64,000 nucleotides of DNA from assembly GCF_025145645.1 (NCBI RefSeq), contig NZ_CP102252.1, positions 2,666,001-2,730,000 on the forward strand. Direction: 5' to 3'. The position numbers and the translations under genes are program-made. This DNA comes from Alistipes senegalensis JC50 (GTDB lineage: Bacteria; Bacteroidota; Bacteroidia; Bacteroidales; Rikenellaceae). Below, piece by piece: positions 18,064 through 26,215 of this stretch. The notes beneath the pieces were generated by a model. The model saw nothing but the letters and a program-made list of their open reading frames with translations. It made no database searches and had not been told where the DNA came from. Positions within the stretch are counted from its first letter, which is position 1. Each line of letters opens with the position of its first letter.

Positions 18064-18451
18064 CTCCGCCCGCCCAAGAGCCGCCCGCCTAAGAGGCGGG
18101 ATTTAGGGGGGGGCTTCGGAACGCTTTTCCGTCCGGTTCTGCGCTTTCCCCGTCATTGCTCGGCCCGGCTAAGAGCCGGGTTTTAGGGCGCGACGGAATG
18201 TCAGGACGCTTTCCACCCTCATCTGCGCCTTTTTCGTCATTGCTCGGCCCGCCTAAGAGGCGGGTTTTAGGAGGGGGGGGCTTCGGACGCTTTCCGTCCA
18301 GTTCTGCGCCTTTTTCGTCATTGCGAGGAGCCGCAGGCGACGCGGCAATCTGATTGGAAAGTCGTGACCTTACAACGCATTCTTCGGATTCCCACGCTCA
18401 CTTCCGTTCGCTCGGAATGACGCCCTGCTTCGAAAGAAGCAGGGGTTTGAT
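18064..18451. repeat. Block of GC-rich hairpin and composite repeats
   Basis: Three copies of a 24-base hairpin element, CCCGCCTAAGAGGCGGG plus a TTTAGG tail, lie at 18084-18107, 18164-18187 and 18248-18271. A composite element follows: CGTCATTGCGAGGAGCCGC (18317 on), CTTACAACGCATT (18370 on), a GGATTCCCACGCTCAC stretch, then CCTGCTTCGAAAGAAGCAGG (18424-18443). The block starts 5 bases after the acyl-CoA synthetase stop and ends at the XRE stop. There is no gene. Confidence 0.8.
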
Positions 18452-18688
18452 TTATTGGTCGAGTTCGTTGAAAAACTCTTTCAGCGAGGTGCCGTAGAAT
18501 TTGCAGAGAATATCCAACGTAATCAGGGATACGGTTGTCGTGCTGGATTCGCTGCGTTGTATGTTTACTCCGGTGTTTTCCTTTACATATTCCTGTGAGA
18601 ACCCTTTGGCAACGCGGAGTTGTTTCAATTTCCACGCAACGGCTGAGGTCAATGAGTTGTTCACTCTTTTCGGGCTTCTCGGCTTCAT
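18452..18688 (-). CDS. Small XRE-family HTH regulator
   Basis: A 78-residue DNA-binding protein that is a single HTH_3/XRE domain: LKQLRVAKGFSQEYVKENTG forms the first helices, then the recognition segment IQRSESSTTTVSLITLDILCKFYG, ending in FFNELDQ. It carries no sensor domain. Relatives are usually autoregulators of small loci, toxin-antitoxin pairs or mobile elements; no toxin gene is adjacent. A CATCTTTG -7-like box at 18693-18700 would make the mRNA leaderless at ATG 18686-18688. A palindrome over the promoter region is a likely operator. The gene is lower in GC than its surroundings and lies between inverted composite repeats. Confidence 0.85.
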   Translation of the reverse strand: MKPRSPKRVNNSLTSAVAWKLKQLRVAKGFSQEYVKENTGVNIQRSESSTTTVSLITLDILCKFYGTSLKEFFNELDQ

Positions 18689-18706
18689 GGTGCAAAGATG
18701 ACTTGG

Positions 18707-18756
18707 AAATAAAATTTTATTACACCCTATATAGTGTGTAATGGGAAATTTTATTT
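18707..18756. promoter_or_regulatory. Palindromic operator candidate of the XRE locus
   Basis: A near-perfect 22-base dyad (18720-18741, TTACAC...GTGTAA arms) is nested in a wider one: AAATAAAATTT at 18707-18717 mirrors AAATTTTATTT at 18746-18756. It overlaps the -33 positions of both the leftward XRE promoter and a rightward TATCTTTG box, as expected for an autoregulatory operator. Confidence 0.7.
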
Positions 18757-18763
18757 ATCTTTG
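18756..18763 (+). promoter_or_regulatory. -7 box of candidate sRNA
   Basis: TATCTTTG, a full match to TAnnTTTG, divergent from the XRE gene. Only a very short frame follows (ATG AGA stop), so the product would be non-coding. Confidence 0.55.
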
Positions 18764-18769
18764 TCGTAT

Positions 18770-18875
18770 GAGATAGCAGATACCGGGCCGGAATGGCATG
18801 CGGCGGAGCAAAGGTGTGAGTTGCGTCACTGATTATTGAATTCTTCAGAGTTTTCCTTTGCCCGCCGCTTTTTTT
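18770..18875 (+). ncRNA. Candidate ~105-nt small RNA
   Basis: Starts about 7 bases after the TATCTTTG box. A long stem pairs GCGGCGGAGCAAAGG (18800-18814) with CCTTTGCCCGCCGC (18855-18868, one bulge) and is followed by seven T (18869-18875), giving the end of a Rho-independent terminator. The 40-base loop is A/T-rich. It is not similar to any RNA family I know. Confidence 0.45.
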
Positions 18876-18888
18876 CGGCTGCACAAAT

Positions 18889-18917
18889 AAACCCCGCACC
18901 GGAAAGTGCGGGGTTTT
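18889..18917. terminator. GC hairpin
   Basis: Arms AACCCCGCAC and GTGCGGGGTT pair around a 6-base loop, followed by TTAAT. It may be a second terminator for the sRNA or may stop transcription coming from asnA. Confidence 0.6.
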
Positions 18918-18961
18918 AATATGGGCGAGGTATAAGATGTTTCAGCAGCCCTTAAATTCGC

Positions 18962-19166
18962 CTCTGAATGCGTTGCAAGGTCACGACTTTCGATCGGATT
19001 GCCGCGTCGCTACGCTCCTCGCAATGACAATAGAGGTTCAGGCCGCCGCTGCATCTGACTGAAGAGGCGCGGAACCGGACAGAAAGCGCATCGAAGCATC
19101 CCCTCCCCTAAATCCTGCTTCTTAAGCGGGCCGCCTCTTAGGCGGGCGGCTCTTGGGCGGGCGGGC
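18962..19166. repeat. Composite repeat, inverted relative to the 18064-18451 block
   Basis: Read leftward, this carries the same units as the left block: the hairpin pair GCCGCCCGCCTAAGAGGCGG (19131-19162 region), GGATTTAGG, GTCATTGCGAGGAGCG (ending at 19028), then AAAGTCGTGACCTTGCAACG. Together with the left block it forms an inverted repeat around the XRE/sRNA locus. It begins directly after the asnA stop codon. Confidence 0.75.
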
Positions 19167-20201
19167 TTATTTCAGGTAGATGCCGTGGGCGGCGCACTCG
19201 GCGGTCATCTGCTCGGGCCAGATGCTGACCTGCACCTCGCCGATATGGGCGCACCGCAGGTAGAACATGCACAACCGCGACTGTCCGATACCGCCGCCGA
19301 TCGAAAGCGGCAGACGCCCTTCGAGCAGCATCCGGTGGAACTCCATCTCGCGCCGCTCGGGACATCCGCAGATCGACAGCTGCCGTTCGAGCGCCTCGCG
19401 GTCCACGCGGATACCCATGCTCGACAACTCGAAGGCGTTTTCGAGAACCGGGTTCCAGACGATGATGTCGCCGTTGAGCCCCTTGAATCCCCCTTCGGTC
19501 GGAGTGCTCCAGTCGTCGTAGTCCGGGGCGCGTCCGTCGTGACGCTGGCCGTTCGACAGCTCGCCGCCGATGCCGATGAGGAACAGCGCGCCGTATTTCC
19601 GTGCGGCGGCCTGCTCGCGCTCCTTGGGCGTGAGCGAGGGAAACTCCCGCAGCAGCTCTTCGGATTGGATGAACGTGATCCGTTCGGGCAGGATGGGCGT
19701 GATGTGCGGGTAGAGTTCGTAGACCTCCTCTTCGACGGCTTTCATCGCCTCGTAGATCGTTTCGACGATCCCTTTCAGGAAGCCGAGGTTGCGCTCCTCG
19801 GGGCGCATCGTGCGCTCCCAGTCCCATTGATCGACGTAGAGCGAGTGGATGTTGTCCAGCTCTTCGTCGGCGCGGATGGCGTTCATGTCGGTGTAGAGTC
19901 CGTATCCCGGGGCGATCTTGTAGGCTCCGAGCTTCATGCGTTTCCACTTGGCCAGCGAGTGCACCACTTCGGCACGGCGTTCGCCCAGGTCGCGGATCGG
20001 GAACGACACGGGGCGTTCCACGCCGTTGAGGTCGTCGTTGATGCCCGTGCCCGAAAGCACGAACAGCGGGGCCGTGACGCGGCGCAGGCGCAGGCTGCGG
20101 GCCAGCATGTCGGGAAAAATCTCTTTGAGGTAGGTGATGGCCTGCTCCATCGTTTCGGGAGCGAGTTTGGCCGTGTACTCTTTCGGAATGAACAGCGCCA
20201 T
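19167..20201 (-). CDS. asnA: Aspartate-ammonia ligase (asparagine synthetase A)
   Basis: AsnA makes asparagine from aspartate, ammonia and ATP. It is related to class II tRNA synthetases. The 344-residue protein shows RVTAPLFVLSGTGINDDLNG near residue 42, the conserved VVHSLAKWKRM near 78, DQWDWE near 123 and the C-terminal SIGGGIGQSRLCMF near 310. The start is ATG 20199-20201, below a TATATTTG promoter (20232-20239). The stop codon abuts the composite repeat. Confidence 0.95.
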   Translation of the reverse strand: MALFIPKEYTAKLAPETMEQAITYLKEIFPDMLARSLRLRRVTAPLFVLSGTGINDDLNGVERPVSFPIRDLGERRAEVVHSLAKWKRMKLGAYKIAPGYGLYTDMNAIRADEELDNIHSLYVDQWDWERTMRPEERNLGFLKGIVETIYEAMKAVEEEVYELYPHITPILPERITFIQSEELLREFPSLTPKEREQAAARKYGALFLIGIGGELSNGQRHDGRAPDYDDWSTPTEGGFKGLNGDIIVWNPVLENAFELSSMGIRVDREALERQLSICGCPERREMEFHRMLLEGRLPLSIGGGIGQSRLCMFYLRCAHIGEVQVSIWPEQMTAECAAHGIYLK

Positions 20202-20231
20202 AAGTTCGGGGTTTTGGGGGTTTGTACCCGG

Positions 20232-20239
20232 CAAATATA
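20232..20239 (-). promoter_or_regulatory. -7 box of asnA
   Basis: TATATTTG on the reverse strand, 31 bases before the ATG; the leader is about 24 bases. Confidence 0.6.
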
Positions 20240-20273
20240 CGAAAAAGTGCACGCAATCGCTCCTGCGGCGCAC

Positions 20274-20302
20274 AAAAAAACGCACGGATTGCTCCGTGCG
20301 TT
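20274..20302 (-). terminator. Rho-independent terminator of the DUF2723 gene
   Basis: ACGCACGGA pairs with TCCGTGCGT around a 4-base loop. On the reverse strand it is followed by seven T. It lies 66 bases past the stop. Confidence 0.85.
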
Positions 20303-20366
20303 CTGCATAGGATGCGGGTTTTCAATGGGATTGAAGCGTGCAATCCGGTTAATGCAGACCGTCGCT

Positions 20367-20390
20367 CCTAAATCCCGTTTTTTAAGCGGG
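20367..20390 (-). repeat. Hairpin repeat that ends the DUF2723 frame
   Basis: CCCGCTTAAAAAACGGG plus ATTTAGG (reverse strand) is a copy of the family at 18084, 18164 and 18248. Its bases encode the last residues ARLKNGI and the TAG stop. Confidence 0.8.
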
Positions 20391-23300
20391 CCGAATCGGG
20401 CTGCTGGGGCTTGTCGCCCGCGTCGATCAGGTTCTCTTCCGAGACTCCCAGCGAACGGTAGTAGGTGTTCAGTTCGGCGAGCACCTCCCTGCGGCCCGCG
20501 TAGCTGGCCAGGTAGTAAACGTCGCCCAGCTGGTCGAGCTTCTCGTCGATGATGCCCGAAACCATGTCGCCCTGCGCACCCTCGAAACGGAGGTAGTGCT
20601 CGATGTATTCGATCAGCGTCTGGGCATACTCCCGCAGCAGCGCGTCGCCCTTTTCGGCGGCCTCCGCGTCGCCCATCGCCGCAGCGGCGTAGTAGGCTTC
20701 GAGGAAGGGGTAGGTGTTGGTGTCGGTGAAGCGCACCTGCGAAGTCGGCATCCGTTCCAGTCCCAGGTCGAGCAGCTCGACGGCCTCTGCGACGCGCTCC
20801 TGCCGCAGCAGCTCCTTGGCCACGCGGGCGAAGGCGTCGCGGGCGTGCGAGGCCGAGAGGTTGTACTGGATGAAATAGTCGGCGTAGACCCTCGGGTCGG
20901 AGAGGTTGCCATAGCGGAAAGTCTCTTTCAGCAGCGGAGCCGCATAGTCGGGGTCGATGCGTCCGATCTCGAAGGGGTTCTGCGCCGGGGTGAGGATCGG
21001 CACGAAGCGGTAGGCGTAGCCGTCGAACTGGAGGTAGTCCATCAGTCCGAAGTCTTGCAGGATGTAGACCTGCGTGAGGTAGATCGGGCGTTTCCAGTCG
21101 AAGTTGGCCAGCATGTCGAGGATCATCAGCTGGTTCTTGTCCAGCGAGTTCTTTTTGATGTTGATGTACACCGTGTCAACCATCTTGTCGCGGTCCTTTT
21201 CGGCCACGATGCCCGAAGCGACGGCGTTCTCCTTGTTCACCGGCAGCGCGATGCGCTTGGTGGGGATGTAGTCGGTCATCGAACCGTCAGAGAGCTTGAT
21301 CTGGCTGCGCGGGTCGTCGCTGCGCACGAAGTCCATCACCTCGCGGATGTCCACCGCGCGGTCGATGCTGTTCGTGACGTAGATCATGTCGTTGTTGTAG
21401 GTGTACTTGCGCTTGGGCAGCGAGAACGGAACCCCTGCGGCCTCGTTGGCCTTGGTCTTCATCTCGTCGATGTACCATTCGCCCCCGAGGTAGGAGGTGT
21501 TCATGATCCGCACGTCGGGGCGCACGCCGTAGACCTCCTGGTTGTTCCACAGCGGGAAGGTGTCGTTGTCGCCGTAGTTGAGGATGATCGAGTTGGGAAG
21601 CGTTGACATCAGGTAGTTCCAGCCGATGTCGCGGGCCATCGTGCGGTGCGAGCGGTCGTGGTCGTCCCAGTTCTGGGCCGCGAGGATCGCCGGAACGCCC
21701 ATGCAGAGGACGGTTGCGGCGGCTGCCGCCGTGACGTTGCTGCGTTTGGTGATCCACGCGATCAGGTCGCGGATGGCCAGCACGCCGAACCCGATCCAGA
21801 TCGAGAAGGCATAGAACGAGCCCGCATAGACGTAGTCGCGTTCGCGCGGCTCGCCGGGCGAGGTGTTGAAATAGAAGACCAGCGCGATGCCCATCATCAC
21901 GAACAACCACATCACGATCGAGAAGTTCCGCTGGTCACGGTTCAGTTGGTACAGCAGCCCGATCAGACCCAGCAGGAAGGGCAGGAAATAGTAGGTGTTG
22001 CGGCCCTTGTTTTCGGCGATTTCGCGCGGCAGGTTGTCCTGCGGGCCGAGGTACATCTCGTCGATCCAGCGGATGCCCGAGAGCCAGTTGCCGTCGGTGA
22101 TCGTCGTGCGCGAAGGCTGTATGTCGCTCTGGCGCCCCACGAAATTCCACAGGAAATAGCGCCAGTACATGTACGAGAGCTGGTAGTTGAAGAAGAAGTT
22201 GAGGTTTTCGCCGAACGTCGGTTCCGTGACCGTGCGGGTTTCGCCGTAGGAGTCGGTGTAGACCTTCCTGCGGCCGAAATCGAGCACCTCGCCGCGCACG
22301 GGGCGTCCCTGCGCGTCGCGGCGGACTTCGCCGTTCTCGTCGCGCAGCGCCTCGGTCTTGGTGCGGTAGGCGGCCCACTGCTTGTACTCCTTTTCGCCTT
22401 TCGAGTAGTTCCACATGCGCGGGAAGAGGGTCATGAACTCCGGCGAGTGGGTGTAGCCCGTCAGCACCGTGGCGGTCTTGTACTTGCCGTCCTCGTCCAG
22501 ATACCACACCTTCTTCTCCTTCACGCCCTCGGGGGGAGCCGAATACTGCGCGCCGTACAGCAGCGGGCGGTCGCCGTACTGGTCGCGGTTCAGGAGCGAC
22601 AGCAGGGCGTGCGGGTTGTTGGGGTTGTTGGAGTTCATCGGCGGGTTGGCCGCGGCGCGGATCGTCACCGAGGCGTAGGACGAGTAGCCGACGAGGATCA
22701 TCGTCGTCGAGAGCAGGATGATGTTCAGCAGCACGCGGCCCCGCTTGTGGGCGGTCCATGCGGCCCATCCCAGGCCGACGATCAGCGCCAGCGCGAAGAG
22801 CGTGATGCCCGAGTTGACCGGCAGGCCGAACGTGTTGACGAACAGCGTGTCGATCTGCGCCCCGAACCAGACGGTGTAGGGGATGATGAAGTTGTTGACG
22901 AAGACGATCAGCGCGCCGGAGATCACGGTTGACCACGCGATGCCTTTCCACGTCACCCGTTCGGTCTTGCGGAAGTAGTAGATGAAGACCAGCGCCGGGA
23001 TACACAGCAGGTTGAGGATGTGCACGCCGATCGAGAGCCCCATCAGGTAGGCGATCAGCACGATCCAGCGCGAGGCGTGGGGTTCGTCGGCCTGCTCCTC
23101 CCATTTGAGCATCAGCCAGACGACCAGCGCCGTGAACATCGACGACAGGGCGTAGACCTCGCCCTCGATGGCCGAGAACCAGAAGGTGTCGGTGAAGGTG
23201 TAGGCCAGGGCCCCGACGGCTCCGGCGCCCAGCACGGCGACGGTGTCGGCCACGGAGAGTTCGCCGCCGTTGCGGGTCAGCAGACGCCGCGCCAGGTGGG

Positions 23301-23595
23301 TGACGGTCCAGAACAGGAACAGAATGCAGAAAGCGCTGGCCAGCGAGTTCATGGCGTTGACGGCGATGCCTACGTAGTCGGGGTTGCCGAAGGCGAAGAG
23401 CGTGGCCAGGCGCGCCAGCATCATGAACAGCGGGGCTCCGGGAGGATGCCCCACTTCGAGCTTGTAGGAGGTGGCGATGAACTCCGAGCAGTCCCAGAGG
23501 CTCGACACGGGTTCCATGGTCATCAGGTAGACGATCGCCGCGACGGCGAATACCGCCCAGCCGGTGATATTGTTCCAGCGTTTGAAAAACTGCAT
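20368..23595 (-). CDS. DUF2723 membrane protein, TMEM260-like O-mannosyltransferase family
   Basis: A 1075-residue membrane protein. About ten transmembrane segments fill residues 10-350 and 520-680, with soluble parts between and after. The DUF2723 signature is near the N-terminus: PVSSLWDCSEFIATSYKLEVGHPPGAPLF (shown only in part as SLWDCSEF and GHPPGAPLF). Human TMEM260 of this family transfers mannose to proteins, and bacterial members are classed as GT117 by my recollection; a role in Bacteroidota protein O-glycosylation is plausible but not proven. The C-terminal third is helical and TPR-like (AVELLDLGLERM). TTGG-N19-TACTTTTG promoter upstream. The last seven residues come from a repeat. 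Confidence 0.88.
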   Translation of the reverse strand: MQFFKRWNNITGWAVFAVAAIVYLMTMEPVSSLWDCSEFIATSYKLEVGHPPGAPLFMMLARLATLFAFGNPDYVGIAVNAMNSLASAFCILFLFWTVTHLARRLLTRNGGELSVADTVAVLGAGAVGALAYTFTDTFWFSAIEGEVYALSSMFTALVVWLMLKWEEQADEPHASRWIVLIAYLMGLSIGVHILNLLCIPALVFIYYFRKTERVTWKGIAWSTVISGALIVFVNNFIIPYTVWFGAQIDTLFVNTFGLPVNSGITLFALALIVGLGWAAWTAHKRGRVLLNIILLSTTMILVGYSSYASVTIRAAANPPMNSNNPNNPHALLSLLNRDQYGDRPLLYGAQYSAPPEGVKEKKVWYLDEDGKYKTATVLTGYTHSPEFMTLFPRMWNYSKGEKEYKQWAAYRTKTEALRDENGEVRRDAQGRPVRGEVLDFGRRKVYTDSYGETRTVTEPTFGENLNFFFNYQLSYMYWRYFLWNFVGRQSDIQPSRTTITDGNWLSGIRWIDEMYLGPQDNLPREIAENKGRNTYYFLPFLLGLIGLLYQLNRDQRNFSIVMWLFVMMGIALVFYFNTSPGEPRERDYVYAGSFYAFSIWIGFGVLAIRDLIAWITKRSNVTAAAAATVLCMGVPAILAAQNWDDHDRSHRTMARDIGWNYLMSTLPNSIILNYGDNDTFPLWNNQEVYGVRPDVRIMNTSYLGGEWYIDEMKTKANEAAGVPFSLPKRKYTYNNDMIYVTNSIDRAVDIREVMDFVRSDDPRSQIKLSDGSMTDYIPTKRIALPVNKENAVASGIVAEKDRDKMVDTVYINIKKNSLDKNQLMILDMLANFDWKRPIYLTQVYILQDFGLMDYLQFDGYAYRFVPILTPAQNPFEIGRIDPDYAAPLLKETFRYGNLSDPRVYADYFIQYNLSASHARDAFARVAKELLRQERVAEAVELLDLGLERMPTSQVRFTDTNTYPFLEAYYAAAAMGDAEAAEKGDALLREYAQTLIEYIEHYLRFEGAQGDMVSGIIDEKLDQLGDVYYLASYAGRREVLAELNTYYRSLGVSEENLIDAGDKPQQPDSARLKNGI

Positions 23596-23630
23596 ATCCG
23601 AGAAAACTTTTTTCGTAACTACTTATCTCG

Positions 23631-23661
23631 CAAAAGTAACGATTTAACGGCTTATTTCCAA
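23631..23661 (-). promoter_or_regulatory. Promoter of the DUF2723 gene
   Basis: TACTTTTG (23631-23638) with TTGG (23658-23661) 19 bases upstream on the reverse strand. Confidence 0.65.
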
Positions 23662-23686
23662 TCCTTATTACGCGAAAACCCGATTT

Positions 23687-25294
23687 TTACCACATTTTCC
23701 ACCAGCTCTTCCGCGGGGCGGGCTCTGCGGCGGGTTTCGCCGCCGGGGCCTGCGTCGGTTTCGCACCGCCTGCGGGGCGGCGTCTGCGGCGGCGGGACGA
23801 CGACGGTTTCGGAGCGCCCTCCGGGGCGTTCGCAGCGGGTTTCGCGGCGGATTTGTTTGCGGCGGGCTGTTGGGCGTTCCGGTCGCCTTTCGGGGCGTTG
23901 CCGGCATTCTGTTTCCGTTCCGGCTTGCGGGGCGTGTCGGCGGCGGGTTTGGCCGACGGCTGGATCGGGGTTCCCGGTGCGGGGCGCGTGCCCCGGCGGC
24001 GGCGCGAACGCGACGGCCGGGCGGCCTTTTCCGCGGCCTCCTGCGGCGGTTTCTGCTCCGGGGTGCGGGCAGGTGCAGGCTCCGCGTTCCGGGCGGGTTT
24101 CTGCGCCGGTTTCGGGGCGGCTTTCCGGGCCTGTTTCTGCGCCGGGGCGGCGTTCTGCCGTGCGGCGAACTCCGGAACGGGACCCTCGACGGGGATCGTC
24201 AGCCCGGTGAGCTTCTGGATGTCTTTCAGGTAGTCGAACTCGTCCTCCGAGCAGAACGACCATGCGGCGCCCTTGCACCCGGCGCGGCCCGTGCGGCCGA
24301 TGCGGTGGACGTAGGTCTCGGCGACCTCCGGCAGGTCGTAGTTGATGACCAGCGGCAGCTGGTCGATGTCGATGCCGCGCGCTGCGATGTCGGTGGCGAT
24401 CAGCACGCGGCAGGCTCCGCCCTTGAAGTCGTTCATCGCCTTCACGCGGGCGTTCTGCGACTTGTTGCCGTGAATGGCGCTCGACTGGATGCCGGCGCGG
24501 TTGAGGATCTTGGCCAGCTTGTCGGCGCCGTGCTTGGTGCGTGTGAAGACCAGCACCTGCTGTGCGTCGGAGTCCTCCAGCAGGTCGATCAGCAGCCGGC
24601 TCTTTTCGGCCTTCTCGGCGAAATGGACCCGCTGCGAGATGGTCTCGACGACCGAGGCCGGCGGCGTGACGGTCACCAGCACGGGGTCGTGCAGGATTTT
24701 GGCGGCCAGCTGGGCGATGTCCGGGGGCATCGTGGCCGAGAAGAAGAGCGTCTGCCGCCGTGCGGGCAGCAGCGGCAGGATGCGGCGGATGTCGTGGATG
24801 AAGCCCATGTCCAGCATGCGGTCGGCCTCGTCGAGGACGAAGAAGCGGACCTTGTCCAGCGAGATATGGCCCTGCCCGACGAGGTCCAGCAGGCGGCCCG
24901 GGGTGGCGACCAGCAGGTCCACGCCCCGTTGCAGCACATCGACCTGCGGACGCTGGTTGACGCCTCCGAAGATCACGCAGTGGCGGACGGCGAGGTAGCG
25001 GGCGTAGTCGCGGCAGCATTCGTCGATCTGGATGGCCAGCTCGCGCGTCGGCGTGACGACCAGGGCGCGGATTTCGCGGCGGCCTTTGGCGGCGGGCTCT
25101 GCGGCCAGGAGCTGGAGGATGGGCAGCGTGAAAGCTGCGGTCTTGCCCGTCCCGGTCTGTGCGCAGCCTTGCAGGTCGCGGCCTTCGAGTGCGGGAGGGA
25201 TGGCTTGTTGCTGAATGGGGGTCGGGTCGGTGTACCCCTTTTCCCCGATGGCGCGCAACAGCGGCTCGGAGAGTCCTAAGTCTTGAAATTTCAT
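23687..25294 (-). CDS. rhlE: DEAD-box RNA helicase, RhlE type
   Basis: A 535-residue ATP-dependent RNA helicase. Motifs in order: Q motif (PTPIQQQAIP), I AQTGTGKT, Ia PTRELAIQ, Ib TPGRL, II DEAD, III SAT, IV VLVFTRTK, V ATDIAARGID, VI HRIGRTGR. The start is ATG 25292-25294. After about residue 385 comes a long low-complexity Ala/Pro/Lys/Arg tail (QKQARKAAPKPAQKPARN), a common RNA-binding extension, ending in KSWWKMW. Such helicases act in ribosome assembly or mRNA turnover; the specific target is unknown. The TACCTTTG promoter is at 25307-25314. Confidence 0.92.
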   Translation of the reverse strand: MKFQDLGLSEPLLRAIGEKGYTDPTPIQQQAIPPALEGRDLQGCAQTGTGKTAAFTLPILQLLAAEPAAKGRREIRALVVTPTRELAIQIDECCRDYARYLAVRHCVIFGGVNQRPQVDVLQRGVDLLVATPGRLLDLVGQGHISLDKVRFFVLDEADRMLDMGFIHDIRRILPLLPARRQTLFFSATMPPDIAQLAAKILHDPVLVTVTPPASVVETISQRVHFAEKAEKSRLLIDLLEDSDAQQVLVFTRTKHGADKLAKILNRAGIQSSAIHGNKSQNARVKAMNDFKGGACRVLIATDIAARGIDIDQLPLVINYDLPEVAETYVHRIGRTGRAGCKGAAWSFCSEDEFDYLKDIQKLTGLTIPVEGPVPEFAARQNAAPAQKQARKAAPKPAQKPARNAEPAPARTPEQKPPQEAAEKAARPSRSRRRRGTRPAPGTPIQPSAKPAADTPRKPERKQNAGNAPKGDRNAQQPAANKSAAKPAANAPEGAPKPSSSRRRRRRPAGGAKPTQAPAAKPAAEPAPRKSWWKMW

Positions 25295-25306
25295 AATAAT
25301 CGGCGG

Positions 25307-25314
25307 CAAAGGTA
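25307..25314 (-). promoter_or_regulatory. -7 box of the RNA helicase
   Basis: TACCTTTG on the reverse strand, 13 bases before the ATG, so the leader is only about 6 bases. Confidence 0.6.
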
Positions 25315-25423
25315 CGATAATTTCCCGGTTCCTGCGCCGGAGCGGCGTATATTTCTTGCCTTTGGTGCCGTAACGGCGCTTTCGGAGATTCGAAAAGTCT
25401 CGCCGGGCCGTTCGCAATCCGGT

Positions 25424-25455
25424 TTTGGAACCGCCCCGGCTTTTTGCTACCTTTG
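25424..25455 (+). promoter_or_regulatory. Promoter of the dipeptidase gene
   Basis: TTTG (25424-25427), a 20-base spacer and TACCTTTG (25448-25455); start near 25462. Confidence 0.75.
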
Positions 25456-25475
25456 TCACGTCAATACCGCAAAAA

Positions 25476-26150
25476 ATGTTGAAACGAAACTTGCTTTTGG
25501 CGGCGTGTGCCGTCCTGCTCTGCGCGGGCGTCCGGGCGCAGGGCGCGACCGACCGGAAAATGCGCGACGCGGGGCTGATCGACGTGCTCGAAGTGGATTC
25601 CACCCTGTGCGTACGGCTGATGTACTCCACGGACGACAATTTCATGGGGCGCGACGTTTACGGCGACCTCGAACGGGCCTATCTGCTGCCGCACTTCGCC
25701 GCGAAGCTGGCGCATGCCCAGCGGCTGCTGCGCGAACGGCGTCCCGGGTGGCGGATGCTGGTCTGCGACGCGGCGCGTCCGGTCTGCGTCCAGCGGTATA
25801 TGTACAGCCTGGTCGAGGGGACTCCGAATCAGGTCTATGTGGCCGACGGCACCCGCGGAGGACGCCACAACTACGGCGTGGCGGTCGATGTGACGCTGCT
25901 CGACGCCGCGGGGCGCGAGGCCGACATGGGAACGCCGGTCGATTTCTTCGGCGAGGAGGCCCACACCGGGGGCGAGGCCGCGCTGGTCGCCGCGGGGAAG
26001 ATCTCGGCCGTGGCGGCCCGCAACCGCGAACTGCTCCGGTCGGTCATGCGCGAGGCCGGGCTGGTTCCCTACCGCCGCGAATGGTGGCACTACGAGGAGC
26101 CGATGCCGATGCCCGAGGTGCGCAAACGCTTCCGGCTGCTCGATTTTTGA
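25476..26150 (+). CDS. D-Ala-D-Ala dipeptidase, VanX/DdpX-like (M15D)
   Basis: A 224-residue exported zinc peptidase. A signal peptide (LKRNLLLAACAVLLCAGVRAQ) precedes the mature domain. Zinc and catalytic residues are in GRHNYGVAVDVTL (His and Asp ligands, near residue 130) and the C-terminal REWWHYE (catalytic Glu and His ligand). M15D enzymes cut D-Ala-D-Ala. In this phylum they are usually chromosomal cell-wall recycling enzymes, and there are no other van genes here, so vancomycin resistance should not be inferred. The start is ATG 25476; the next gene, cysS, begins 65 bases later. Confidence 0.9.
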   Translation: MLKRNLLLAACAVLLCAGVRAQGATDRKMRDAGLIDVLEVDSTLCVRLMYSTDDNFMGRDVYGDLERAYLLPHFAAKLAHAQRLLRERRPGWRMLVCDAARPVCVQRYMYSLVEGTPNQVYVADGTRGGRHNYGVAVDVTLLDAAGREADMGTPVDFFGEEAHTGGEAALVAAGKISAVAARNRELLRSVMREAGLVPYRREWWHYEEPMPMPEVRKRFRLLDF

Positions 26151-26215
26151 GTTGAAAGGCGGTTGTTTGCGGAAAAAGTTGTAATTTTACCCGTTCAAAA
26201 CGTTAATTCACGAAT

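Noticed and set aside
25476..26150. Vancomycin resistance gene
   Set aside because: The protein is VanX-like, but no vanH/vanA ligase or sensor genes are nearby and chromosomal M15D dipeptidases are common in cell-wall recycling.
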